Source: Paractinoplanes durhamensis (GTDB lineage Bacteria; Actinomycetota; Actinomycetes; Mycobacteriales; Micromonosporaceae). Taken from it: a stretch of 64,000 nucleotides of DNA. Position 1 is the stretch's first letter; the number at the start of each line of letters is the position of its first letter. Location: positions 62,001 to 126,000 of the forward strand of contig NZ_BOML01000013.1 of the NCBI RefSeq assembly GCF_016862175.1, given 5' to 3'. Under the pieces are notes generated by a model, which was not told where the DNA came from, made no database searches, and saw only the letters and a list, made by a program, of their open reading frames with translations. Positions 1 through 8,048 of this stretch are shown one piece after another. Both the position numbers and the translations under genes were made by a program.

Positions 1-68
1 TTTCTCCATGGCGACGTCGGAAAGCCGACACTCACCGGCCACCGGCGACGCGGTCGGCTGCGGGTACT

Positions 69-467
69 TCAGTAGCTGGCGGTCACCTCGACCTCCAGCA
101 CCGCGCCCGGCAGGAACAGCCGGCTCACCTCGACCGTGGTGCTGGCCGGTGGCAGGGTCCGGCCGTCGGCCGGGAAGAGGCGGCGGCGGACCACGGCGTA
201 CGCGGAAAGGTCGTCGAGGTTGGTCATGAAGGTGCGGAGGTGCACGACGGCGGCCAGGGTCGCGCCGTAGCCGGCCAGGATGTCGCGGATGATCTCGAAG
301 ATGCGCTCGGCCTGCGCACCGGCGTCGCCGGGCGCGACCACCCGGCCGGTGTCGTCGACGGCGACCTGCCCGGACAGCAGGAGCAGCGAGTCGAGCCGGG
401 CGACGTGCGCGAAGCGGTCCCCGAAGGGCGCGGCCGCGGTGGCCGGGTTGTCCAGGTGTGCGGTCAT
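69..467 (-). CDS. RidA-family (YjgF/YER057c/UK114) enamine/imine deaminase-like protein
   Basis: This 132-residue protein has the length and the pattern of the RidA family, cytosolic trimers that hydrolyse reactive enamine/imine intermediates. Visible family features are 'LLLSGQVAVDDTG' near residue 29, 'QAERIFEIIRDILAGYGA' in the middle and 'STTVEVSRLFLPGAVLEVE' near the end. I chose the ATG at 467 because family similarity begins there; the upstream extension crosses the divergent LysR gene. It is divergent from that regulator with 70 bp between, so the regulator may control it. Whether the deaminase-type Arg is functional here cannot be judged; RidA homologues also serve in other catabolic steps. 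Confidence 0.88.
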   Translation of the reverse strand: MTAHLDNPATAAAPFGDRFAHVARLDSLLLLSGQVAVDDTGRVVAPGDAGAQAERIFEIIRDILAGYGATLAAVVHLRTFMTNLDDLSAYAVVRRRLFPADGRTLPPASTTVEVSRLFLPGAVLEVEVTASY

Positions 468-513
468 GCCGCCAAGGTAGGGACGGCCGAGGCATACCGC
501 CAACGACTGTCCG

Positions 514-528
514 GCATGGCTGCCATGC
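514..528. promoter_or_regulatory. Candidate LysR-type box (inverted repeat GCATGG-CTG-CCATGC)
   Basis: A perfect 6-bp inverted repeat with a 3-base centre lies in the 70-bp gap between the divergent RidA and LysR-type genes, 10 bp before the regulator start. It contains a T-N11-A core, the usual LysR-type recognition pattern. This is inference from position and symmetry; no binding data can be seen. Confidence 0.5.
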
Positions 529-537
529 GGCTCTAGC

Positions 538-1434
538 ATGGCTGGCGTGGACACCCAGCTGTTGCACGTCTTCCGGACCGTCGCGCACCTCGGCTCGATC
601 ACCGCGGCCGCGCGGCGGCTCCGGTTCACCCAGTCGGCGGTGTCCCGGCAGATCGCGGCGCTGGAGGCCGAGGTCGGCGCGCGGATCTTCGAGCGACTCC
701 CCCGCGGCGTCGCCCTCACCGGCCCCGGCCGGGCGCTGCTGCCGCACGCGGAGGCGATTCTCGACCGGCTCGCCGCCGCCCGGCAGGCCGTGGACGCGCT
801 GCACGACGCCGGCCAGGCCCGGCTGCGGATCGGCGCGTTCCCGACCGCGGTCGCCGCGCTGGTCCCGCGGGCGCTGGCGTCGTTCCGCGCGGCCTACCCG
901 GACGCGGCGCTGACCCTGCTGGAGGGCCGGACCCCGGGCCTGCTGGAACGCCTGGCGGCCGGCGACGCCGACCTGGCCGTGGTGAGCTCGTCACCGGCCG
1001 AGCCGCTGGACGCCGCCCGCTTCACCCTGCACCACCTGCTCGACGAGCGGCTGCTGGTGGCGATGTCGGTGCACCACCCGCTGGCGGCCCGGGCGACGGT
1101 GACGCTGGCCGAGCTGGCCGACGAGCCGTTCATCGTCGGCTCGGCCACCAACGAGAGCGCCCTGCTGCACGCCAACCTGCCCGGCGGTTTCCAGCCGAAG
1201 ATCGACATCGTGGTCGCCGACTGGACCGGCAAGCTCGGCTGCGTCGCGGCCCAGCTCGGCGTGGCACTGATACCGGCCCTGGCACTGCGCAGCGCGCCCG
1301 CCGACATAGCCCTGGTCCGCCTCGACCCGGCCGACGAGCCGATCCGCCAGGTCTTCGCCGCCACCCCGGCCGGTCGCCCGGCGAGCCCGGCGGTCACCGC
1401 GTTCCTGCCGCACCTGCGCGCGGCGGCCGGCTGA
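538..1434 (+). CDS. LysR-type transcriptional regulator
   Basis: The 298-residue product is the usual length for a LysR regulator. Residues 7-66 form the winged helix-turn-helix, including 'GSITAAARRLRFTQSAVSRQ' where Ala/Ser positions of the recognition helix match the family. Residues 95-295 are a periplasmic-binding-protein-like effector domain ('LRIGAFPTAVAALVPRAL', 'DLAVVSSSP'). It is divergent from the RidA-like gene and probably controls it and itself through the inverted repeat at 514-528. The effector is unknown. Its stop is one base from the end of the convergent GyrI-like gene. Confidence 0.93.
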   Translation: MAGVDTQLLHVFRTVAHLGSITAAARRLRFTQSAVSRQIAALEAEVGARIFERLPRGVALTGPGRALLPHAEAILDRLAAARQAVDALHDAGQARLRIGAFPTAVAALVPRALASFRAAYPDAALTLLEGRTPGLLERLAAGDADLAVVSSSPAEPLDAARFTLHHLLDERLLVAMSVHHPLAARATVTLAELADEPFIVGSATNESALLHANLPGGFQPKIDIVVADWTGKLGCVAAQLGVALIPALALRSAPADIALVRLDPADEPIRQVFAATPAGRPASPAVTAFLPHLRAAAG

Positions 1435-1435
1435 G

Positions 1436-1903
1436 TCAGGCGAGGCGGATGGCCAGCTCGATGCGCCAGCGGGTCTTCATCCGCTCGGTGCGGGGGTCGG
1501 TGAGGTAGGCCTCGTAGCGGCAGCCGAACCGGTCGCCGGCGCGGTCCAGCGCCAGGCCCTCGTCGTGGGCCCAATCGAGCAGGGTGCCGTTGGCGCGGCG
1601 GCCGTGGCCGGAGTAGGTCATCGCCGCGTAGCGGCCGGCCGGGAGGACTCCGGGGCGGATCCGCTCGTCACCCGCCAAACGCGACTGGGTGACGACGCCG
1701 ACCTCGATGTCCATCGGGCCGTCCATGTCGATCTCGTGCAGCCGGAAGAAGGTGAGCCCCGCCGAGAGGTCGGGCCGGGTGTACAGCTCCTTCATGAGCT
1801 GGTCGCGGACGGCGAACATGCCGCGGAACGGGGTGATCACCCGGATGCCCAGATAGTGCCGGTCGGGGTGCGTGACCACCGCCGGGCCGTCGAAGATTTC
1901 CAC
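1436..1903 (-). CDS. GyrI-like / AraC effector-binding-domain protein
   Basis: A stand-alone 155-residue effector-binding domain of the GyrI/SOUL-like fold: it starts with a 'VVTHPDRHYLGIRVITPF' strand and has the central 'DIEVGVVT' and 'LPAGRYAAMTYSGH' segments typical of this family. There is no DNA-binding domain, so it probably binds a small molecule or hydrolyses one, as some stand-alone members do. The start is a GTG at 1903 with a weak ribosome site; the ATG-type alternatives are internal. It is divergent from the acetyltransferase at 1933 with 29 bp between them. Specific role unknown. Confidence 0.8.
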   Translation of the reverse strand: MEIFDGPAVVTHPDRHYLGIRVITPFRGMFAVRDQLMKELYTRPDLSAGLTFFRLHEIDMDGPMDIEVGVVTQSRLAGDERIRPGVLPAGRYAAMTYSGHGRRANGTLLDWAHDEGLALDRAGDRFGCRYEAYLTDPRTERMKTRWRIELAIRLA

Positions 1904-1932
1904 CGTGAGCCAACGTAGACCATGCTCGGACC

Positions 1933-2523
1933 ATGAGGAGTCTCACCACGCCAGCCACCATCGCCGCCGGGTCCCTGTCGGGCGGCCCGCAACCGGTCCT
2001 TCCGGCCGCGGACGGGCTGGTGCTGCGGCCGTGGGTGGACGGTGACGCCGACGTCTTCCTCGGCGCCTACCGGGATCCGGCGATCCAGCGGTGGCACACC
2101 CGCCGGCCGCGGACGGTGACCGAGGTGCTCGGCTGGTTCGAGCAGTACCGCCTGGACTGGGCGCGGGAGCGCGGCGGGCACTGGGCGATCACCCGGGACG
2201 GCGGGCCGGTGCTCGGGCGGATCGCGATGCGCGGGTTCGACTTCGACGACGGGATCTCCGGGTGCGCCTACTGGGTGCTGCCCGATGCCCGCGGCGCCGG
2301 GGTGGCGACCACCGCGCTGGTCGCGCTGAGCGAATGGGGGCTCGGGGCGGCCGGGTTCTTCCGGCTCCACCTGGCCCACTCGACCCGCAACGATGCCTCC
2401 TGCCGGGTGGCCACCAAGGCCGGGTTCCCGTGGGAGGGCACCATGCGCAGCGACGCGGTGCATGCCGACGGCCGGCACGACATGCACCTGCACGCGCGCA
2501 TCAAAACAGACCAGAACGACTAA
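1933..2523 (+). CDS. GNAT-family N-acetyltransferase (RimJ/RimL type)
   Basis: The 196-residue protein carries the RimJ/RimL subgroup layout: 'LVLRPWVDGDADVFLGAYRD' near residue 29, 'HWAITRDGGPVLGRIAM' strands, and the acetyl-CoA pyrophosphate loop region 'VLPDARGAGVATTALVAL' near residue 116. The motif 'NDASCRVATKAGF' is the RimJ-type substitute for the classical C-terminal GNAT segment. Such enzymes acetylate protein N-termini or small amines; the substrate here is unknown. Its stop codon overlaps by 4 bp with the stop of the convergent DUF1028 gene. Confidence 0.9.
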   Translation: MRSLTTPATIAAGSLSGGPQPVLPAADGLVLRPWVDGDADVFLGAYRDPAIQRWHTRRPRTVTEVLGWFEQYRLDWARERGGHWAITRDGGPVLGRIAMRGFDFDDGISGCAYWVLPDARGAGVATTALVALSEWGLGAAGFFRLHLAHSTRNDASCRVATKAGFPWEGTMRSDAVHADGRHDMHLHARIKTDQND

Positions 2524-3344
2524 AAAGCGCGCAGCTGGGCCAGGACCAGCGGGTCGATCGCGCCGGTGACGATCCGCTCCTCCAGGTTGGCGATGCCGGC
2601 CCAGTCGGCCAGGGCGGCGTCGACGTCGTCGCCGCGGTGCCCGGCCCGGGCCAGCCGGTCGCGGACCTCCTCGGCGACCAGGCCGGTGAGGGGGATCAGC
2701 GTCGCCGGGTCGGGGCGCTCGAAGTACAGCGAGTGCATCTCCAGCAGGCGCTGCAGCTCGGTCACCGGGTCCGGATGGTCGTCGACGCGCAGGTCGACCC
2801 ACACGTCGCTGGTCCCGCCGTACCCCATGCCCTTCGCCACCACCAGCACCGCGGCGCTCTGCCGGCCCCGGCGGTCGCCGCCGGCCAGGTCGCCGGCGCG
2901 CAGCGCGGCGAGCAGCCGGTACGCCAGGCGCGTCTCGGCCGCGGACGCCTGCCAGGCCACCTCCATGCCGTCGACGACCTGCGGGCCGGCCAGCATGTTG
3001 CCCTGGATCGCGTAGCCGTCGCCGGCCGTGCCGCCCGCCCAGGCGTGGCAGTCGTCGCCGGTGAACGTGGCGCCGTCGCCGTCCGGGCCGACCACCCCGA
3101 CCTGGCGCTGGGCGACCGGGCCGTCGTCGCCGGCGACCAGGGCCCGGACGGTGGCGGCGGCGGAGGACCCGCTGCCGAGCAGGGCGAGGGCCTGCGGCCG
3201 GTACGCGAGATTGGCGTACGACTGGGTGGCCACCGCGCCGACCGACGCGAGGGCGGCGGGCACGGCCGCGCCCGCGCCGAGGAACTTGCTGGCCACCGCG
3301 ACGCCGTGGGCGGCACCGGAGCGGGCCACGATCGAAAATGTCAT
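2520..3344 (-). CDS. DUF1028 family protein (Ntn-hydrolase-like fold)
   Basis: A 274-residue protein matching DUF1028: it starts 'MTFSIVARSGAAHGVAVASK' and has 'VGAVATQSYANLAYRPQAL', 'QIGVV..G..A..FTG' type strands (here 'RQVGVVGPDGDGATFTG'), 'GDGYAIQGNML' and 'AVLVVAKGMGYGG', all family hallmarks. DUF1028 proteins are predicted Ntn-type hydrolases, some with a C-terminal peptidoglycan-binding part, which is absent here. The start at 3344 is where the family consensus begins. It is divergent from the Rieske oxygenase with only 37 bp between start codons, so both promoters must overlap or one gene is leaderless. Confidence 0.85.
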   Translation of the reverse strand: MTFSIVARSGAAHGVAVASKFLGAGAAVPAALASVGAVATQSYANLAYRPQALALLGSGSSAAATVRALVAGDDGPVAQRQVGVVGPDGDGATFTGDDCHAWAGGTAGDGYAIQGNMLAGPQVVDGMEVAWQASAAETRLAYRLLAALRAGDLAGGDRRGRQSAAVLVVAKGMGYGGTSDVWVDLRVDDHPDPVTELQRLLEMHSLYFERPDPATLIPLTGLVAEEVRDRLARAGHRGDDVDAALADWAGIANLEERIVTGAIDPLVLAQLRAF

Positions 3345-3381
3345 GGCGCATTCTGTAACACCGCGGGCGCAGACTGGCGCG

Positions 3382-4578
3382 ATGGACTGGTTGCCGATCG
3401 CCCTGGACGTCGACGTGAGCACCCGGCCGATGACCGTGACGGCCGCGGGCGTACCCCTGGTGGTCGTGCGGCCGGAACCGGACGCCGCGCCGGTCGTGTT
3501 CGCCGACCGCTGCCCGCACCGCCTGGTGCCGTTGTCCGCGGCCACCGTCGAGAACGGCCGGCTGCGCTGCGCCTACCACGGCTGGGAGTTCGACGCGTCC
3601 GGCGCGTGCGTGACGCTGCCGTCGCAGGAGGGCGCGCCGCCGCCGCGGGCCAGTTTGCCGAAGGGACCGCGAGTGCGGGTCCGGGACGGCGTGGTGGAGA
3701 TTTCGGATTTGCCGGACAACGACCCAACGGACCTTTTCACCAATGAGGATCCGTCCCTGCTGCACGCCTGGCACCCGGTCGGGATCGTCGGCCAGGACGA
3801 AATGTCCGAAGTCCAGCTGCTCGGCCGCACCTACCGGCCCAGCGAGGAACGCACCCGGGAGCGCTGGGGACTGCTCTGGCTCGCCCCCGCGGAGCCGCGG
3901 GTCGAGCTCTTCGACGACCCCGATCACGACGACGCGAACTACGTCGGCGCATGGCTGGAAACCGCCCGCAGCAACGCACCGGCCGGTGTCGTCGCCGACA
4001 ACTTCCTCGACGTCGCGCACTTCCCGTTCGTGCACGCCAAGACGTTTGGAGCAGCCGAGGAGAAACTGGTCGAACGGTACGAGGTGACCGACGAGCCGTG
4101 GGGTTGCCGCAGCGTGCAGGACCAGTGGTTCGACAACCCGGAGGACCCGGGCGTGGCCGCCGGGATCCGGCCGATCCGGCAAAGGCGCCGGGCGACCTAT
4201 GTGTACCGTGCGCCGTTCCAGCTTATGCTGCGCCTCGAGGAGCTGGACGCGGGCGCGGTGAAGACGATCCTGTTCTTCGCCCGGCCGGAGTCGCTGTCCA
4301 GCACCCGGATCTACACGAAGATGCTGTTCCACGGGATCGGCGGCGTCGCCGACCCGGCACCGGAGGTGATCCGCTCGGAGGTCGCCTTCGAGGAGGCGGT
4401 GCTGGCCGAGGACCTCGAACTGCAGAGGACGCAACGGCTGCCCGGTCTGCCGTTGCGGATGCGCGACGAACTCCATGTGCGGGCCGACCTGCTCGGCGTG
4501 CACATGCGCCGGATTCTCGCCAAATTCCACACCGGACAGTCGCCCGCCGCCGCCCTCGGCGGGCAGGCTGGGGACTGA
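3382..4578 (+). CDS. Rieske non-heme iron aromatic-ring oxygenase, large subunit
   Basis: The 398-residue product contains a Rieske [2Fe-2S] domain with ligands Cys44-Pro-His46 and Cys63-x2-His66, and a catalytic domain with the mononuclear iron motif around Asn207, Asp210, His213 and His218 ('NFLDVAHFPFVH'). This is the layout of single-subunit phenylpropionate/vanillate-type oxygenases or demethylases; they need a ferredoxin-reductase partner, which is not encoded nearby. I chose the ATG at 3382; an in-frame ATG at 3343 would add 13 residues overlapping the divergent DUF1028 start. Substrate unknown. Confidence 0.88.
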   Translation: MDWLPIALDVDVSTRPMTVTAAGVPLVVVRPEPDAAPVVFADRCPHRLVPLSAATVENGRLRCAYHGWEFDASGACVTLPSQEGAPPPRASLPKGPRVRVRDGVVEISDLPDNDPTDLFTNEDPSLLHAWHPVGIVGQDEMSEVQLLGRTYRPSEERTRERWGLLWLAPAEPRVELFDDPDHDDANYVGAWLETARSNAPAGVVADNFLDVAHFPFVHAKTFGAAEEKLVERYEVTDEPWGCRSVQDQWFDNPEDPGVAAGIRPIRQRRRATYVYRAPFQLMLRLEELDAGAVKTILFFARPESLSSTRIYTKMLFHGIGGVADPAPEVIRSEVAFEEAVLAEDLELQRTQRLPGLPLRMRDELHVRADLLGVHMRRILAKFHTGQSPAAALGGQAGD

Positions 4579-4601
4579 ACGCTACGGCGCCCGGTCCGGA
4601 A

Positions 4602-4652
4602 GTGCTGCGGGCGAGGCAAGGTGGTTGCCGCGACCGGCCTCGCCCGCAGCAC
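4602..4652. terminator. Bidirectional stem-loop between convergent genes
   Basis: A perfect 16-bp inverted repeat (4602-4617 with 4637-4652, arms GTGCTGCGGGCGAGGC and its complement) with a 19-base loop lies between the convergent Rieske (stop 4578) and CapD-type (stop 4659) genes. There is no long T run, which is common for hairpin terminators of high-GC actinomycetes. It could stop transcription from both sides. Confidence 0.75.
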
Positions 4653-4658
4653 GACCGT

Positions 4659-6494
4659 TCACGCGGCCCTCGCCGACCGAACAGAGGCGCACAGGCCGGA
4701 CAATGCGGCGGCCAGTGACGCCGGCTCGGCGTCGACGTCCAGGTCGAGCACCAGCGCCGGGTCCAGCGGCGGCACCTCGACGTGCGAGATGAGCGGGTGG
4801 AACGGCCGCCGGTCGATCTCCCCCGCCCCGAACAGCACCTCGGCCAGCTTCTCCCCCGGCCGCAGCCCGGTGTAGGTGATCTCCACGGGCCGGGGCGCGA
4901 GCTGGATCATCTGCCGGGCGAGCTCGGCGATCCGCACCGGCTCGCCCATCTCCAGCACCAGGGCCTCCCCGTCCCGGCCGATCGCGGCGGCCTGGATGAC
5001 CAGGTGCACGGCTTCCTGGATGGTCATCAGGTACCGGGTCACGTCCGGGTCGGTCACGGTGATCGGCCCGCCGGCGGCGATCTGCGCGGCGAACGTGGTG
5101 AGCACCGAGCCGCGGCTGCCGAGAACGTTCCCGAACCGTACGCTCAAGAACGCTCCCGGGCTGCGCCGCGCCTGGCAGGCGGTGAGCCGCTCGGTGATGC
5201 GTTTGGCGTAGCCGAGCACGCTGGCCGGATCGGCGGCCTTGTCGGTGGAGATGTTCACGAACCGCTCCACCTCGCCGGCCGCCTCGAGCACCGCGAGGGT
5301 GCCCCAGATGTTGGTCTTCACCGCCTCGGCCGGGTAGCGCTGCAGCAGCGACAGGTGCTTGAGCGCCGCCGCGTGGAACACCACCTGCGGCTGCCGGGTG
5401 CGGAAGATCTGCCGCATCCGCTCGGCGTCCCGGACCGACGCGAGGACCAGGGACGGATCGGTGAGCTGCGCCTGCGGGTCGAGCGACAGCAGGACGGCCT
5501 GCAGCGCCGACTCGTCGCGGTCCAGCATGATCAGCTCGGCCGGCTCGAAGCGGTGGATCTGCCGGCACAGCTCGGAGCCGATCGACCCGCCCGCGCCGGT
5601 GACCAGGACCCGCTTGCCGGTCAGGTAGCCGGCGATCGAGTCGAGGTCGGTGTCGATCTGGTGCCGGCCGAGCAGGTCGGTGACGTCGGCCTCGCGCAGG
5701 TCCCGCAGGCCGAGGTCGTGGTCGAGCAGTTCGGCGACCGACGGCACGAGCAGGAACCGGGCCCCGGCGCCGGTGGTGATGTCGCGGATCGCCCGGACCA
5801 GCTCGGCCTCGGCGTTCGACACGGCAAAGACCACGGTGGTCACGCCGGTGCGTTCCACCAGCGCCGGGATGTCCGAACGGCTTCCCAGCACGGGTACGCC
5901 GCTGAGGTGCAGCCGCCGTTTGCCCGGATCGTCGTCGACCACGCCGATCGGCAGGTACCGCCCCTTGGGGTCGGTGAGCATCGACTGCAGCAGATGGCGG
6001 CCGGCCGAACCGGCCCCGAAGACCAGCACCCGGGCGGCGACCCGCGCGTCCGGCCGGGAGCGGGCCAGCTCGCGCAGCCGCCAGACGAGCCGGCAGCCGA
6101 GCATGAGGACGAGCGCGGCCAGCCCGCCGACCACCGGCGCCCCGGCCGGGACCGCCTGGTCGCGCGCCCACATGTCGGCCAGGAGCAGCACCACGACGTC
6201 GAGCAGGGCGATCCGGATGAGGACCCGGACCTCCTCGATCGAGCCGTAGGCGTACCGGCCGCGGTAGAGGAACAGCAGCTGCCCGGCGGTGACCTGCACG
6301 GCGACGGCGACGATCAGCACCGGGGCGAGGGCCGCCAGGTGCCGCAGTTCGAGGCCGTACTCGTAGCGGGCCAGAATCGCGCCGTAGAGACCGGTGACCC
6401 ACGCGAGGCAGTCGACGGCGGGCGCCGCCACCCATCGGGGAAAGCGCGGCGCCACCGTTGTCACATCGGCCACGGGTGCACCTCCCGCGCTCAT
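4659..6494 (-). CDS. CapD/WbpM-type membrane-bound nucleotide-sugar 4,6-dehydratase (polysaccharide biosynthesis)
   Basis: This 611-residue protein has four predicted N-terminal membrane segments (about residues 24-40, 54-72, 93-110, 122-137), a CoA-binding-like Rossmann domain beginning 'VLVFGAGSAG' at 156, and a second SDR domain with the NAD loop 'GAGGSIGS' at 300-307. The catalytic segment reads 'NISTDKAADPASVLGYAKR' at 414-432. Family members dehydrate UDP-GlcNAc to start synthesis of deoxy-amino sugars for surface glycans. The residue four before Lys431 is Leu427, where the family usually has Met or Tyr. It is divergent from the polysaccharide operon at 6624 and probably supplies its sugar precursor. 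Confidence 0.9.
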   Translation of the reverse strand: MSAGGAPVADVTTVAPRFPRWVAAPAVDCLAWVTGLYGAILARYEYGLELRHLAALAPVLIVAVAVQVTAGQLLFLYRGRYAYGSIEEVRVLIRIALLDVVVLLLADMWARDQAVPAGAPVVGGLAALVLMLGCRLVWRLRELARSRPDARVAARVLVFGAGSAGRHLLQSMLTDPKGRYLPIGVVDDDPGKRRLHLSGVPVLGSRSDIPALVERTGVTTVVFAVSNAEAELVRAIRDITTGAGARFLLVPSVAELLDHDLGLRDLREADVTDLLGRHQIDTDLDSIAGYLTGKRVLVTGAGGSIGSELCRQIHRFEPAELIMLDRDESALQAVLLSLDPQAQLTDPSLVLASVRDAERMRQIFRTRQPQVVFHAAALKHLSLLQRYPAEAVKTNIWGTLAVLEAAGEVERFVNISTDKAADPASVLGYAKRITERLTACQARRSPGAFLSVRFGNVLGSRGSVLTTFAAQIAAGGPITVTDPDVTRYLMTIQEAVHLVIQAAAIGRDGEALVLEMGEPVRIAELARQMIQLAPRPVEITYTGLRPGEKLAEVLFGAGEIDRRPFHPLISHVEVPPLDPALVLDLDVDAEPASLAAALSGLCASVRSARAA

Positions 6495-6623
6495 TTACTG
6501 CCCGCTACCGAAAAATAAGCGTAATCGACCTGTTGTCCCCCGGAAGAAGTTTGGGATATCGCCGCACACCGCTGGCCGGGAGCCTAGTTTGATCGTGAGA
6601 CGCGGCGGACGGGAGGAGCTTGC

Positions 6624-8048
6624 GTGGAGATACGCGACTACCTCCGGGTGGTACAGAGGCAATGGTGGGTGGTCGCCATCATGGTGTTCGTCGCGCTCGG
6701 CGTCACCCAGGTGATCAATAAGAAGACCACCCCGGAGTACGCGGCGTCGGCCGTGTTCTTCCTGTCCAGCGCGCGGGACGGGGAGTCGTCGGTGCTCGAG
6801 GGATCGATGTTCGTGGCGGCCCGGCTGAAGACCTACACCGAGTTGCTGACCGGCGAGCAGATGCTCAAGGAAATCGCCGCGTCGACCAATACCGGGCTGA
6901 GCCTCGACGATATCGAGGAAAGAATTACGGTCACCGTCGACAGCGGCAGCGTATTGCTGACGGTAACGGTCACCGACACTATGCCGAGCCGCGCCGAGAA
7001 AATCGCCGACGTGCTCGTCAAGCGATTCCCGCCACTCGTTCAGGTACTCGAGAAACGCACCGCGGCGGCCGGTCCGGCGGTGGTGGTGGAGATCGTCCAG
7101 CCGGTGCTGCTCGACCCCGACCCGGTGTCGCCGCGCCCGCTGCACAACGACGCCCTCGCCGTCGCGGTCGGCCTGCTCGTCGGCGCGGCCGCCGGGGTGA
7201 TCCGCGAGGTGTGCGACAGCTCGCTGCGGGTCGCCGGGGTGCTGCCCGGTCTGACCGGCCTGCCGGTGCTGGCCCTGATCCCGATCGACCGCAGGGTCCG
7301 CCGGAAGCTGCGAGCCAAGGACAGCGGCCCGTTCGTCTCGGACAGCCGGTCGGCCCGCGCCGAGGCGCTGCGCCAGCTGCGCACCAACGTCCAGTTCGCC
7401 GACCGCGACCACCCGGTGAAGATCCTCGCGGTGACCAGCGCGATGCCCGGCGAGGGCCGCTCGTCGACCGCGTGCGGGCTGGCGATCCTGTTCGCCGAGG
7501 CCGGCCAGCGGGTGCTGATCGTCGACGCCGAGCTGCGCCGCCCCCGCCTCGCCGCGTTCCTGGGCCGGGAGGGTTCGGCCGGGCTGACCACGGTGCTGGT
7601 CGGCGCGGCCTCGCTCGACCAGGTGCTGCAGCCGTGGGGGTCCGGGCTGTGGCTGCTGGCCAGCGGGCACCGGCCGCCGAATCCGAGCGAGCTGCTCGGC
7701 TCGGCCAGGATGGAGGAGCTGATCGCCGAGCTGCGCGACCGCTTCGACAAGATCATTTTTGATTCGCCGCCGCTGCTGCCGGTCACCGACGGCGCGGTGG
7801 TCGCCGCCCGGGCCGACGGCGCGCTGCTACTGGTGCGCGCCCGCAAGACCACCGCCGCGCAGGTCACCGCGGCCGTCCGCGCCCTCGCCGCGGTCGATGC
7901 CCGGCTGCTCGGCCCGGTGTTCAACATGGTCGCCGCGCCCCGCCGCCGGATCGGCCTGCCCACCAGCGCCGACACGACCGGCCCGCCGCTGCCGCCCGCG
8001 CCCCGGCCGGGCGGCTGGAACGCCATCGCCCTGAGCGGAGCGCTATGA
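6624..8048 (+). CDS. Wzz-type polysaccharide co-polymerase fused to a BY-kinase-like ATPase domain with altered Walker A
   Basis: The N-terminal half (residues 1-200) is a Wzz domain: a membrane segment at 15-32 and a second at about 177-193 flank an extracytoplasmic loop. The C-terminal half resembles bacterial tyrosine kinases/CpsD: 'MPGEGRSST' (Walker A, 274-282), 'VLIVDAELRRPRL' (Walker A', 297-309) and 'IIFDSPPLLPVTDG' (Walker B, 377-390). The invariant P-loop Lys is Arg279 (codon CGC at 7458), and the C-terminal tail has no Tyr cluster, so classical autophosphorylation is unlikely. The GTG start follows GGGAGGAG. It probably controls chain length of the polymer made by the downstream genes, with which it overlaps. 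Confidence 0.88.
   Translation: MEIRDYLRVVQRQWWVVAIMVFVALGVTQVINKKTTPEYAASAVFFLSSARDGESSVLEGSMFVAARLKTYTELLTGEQMLKEIAASTNTGLSLDDIEERITVTVDSGSVLLTVTVTDTMPSRAEKIADVLVKRFPPLVQVLEKRTAAAGPAVVVEIVQPVLLDPDPVSPRPLHNDALAVAVGLLVGAAAGVIREVCDSSLRVAGVLPGLTGLPVLALIPIDRRVRRKLRAKDSGPFVSDSRSARAEALRQLRTNVQFADRDHPVKILAVTSAMPGEGRSSTACGLAILFAEAGQRVLIVDAELRRPRLAAFLGREGSAGLTTVLVGAASLDQVLQPWGSGLWLLASGHRPPNPSELLGSARMEELIAELRDRFDKIIFDSPPLLPVTDGAVVAARADGALLLVRARKTTAAQVTAAVRALAAVDARLLGPVFNMVAAPRRRIGLPTSADTTGPPLPPAPRPGGWNAIALSGAL

Noticed and set aside
1..68. Possible gene end or terminator at the window edge
   Set aside because: Only a weak 7-bp inverted repeat with a long loop is seen; nothing can be supported in 68 bases.
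1837..4530. 897-codon minus-strand frame across several genes
   Set aside because: It crosses the GyrI, GNAT, DUF1028 and Rieske genes and has no recognisable domain; it is a GC-driven shadow.
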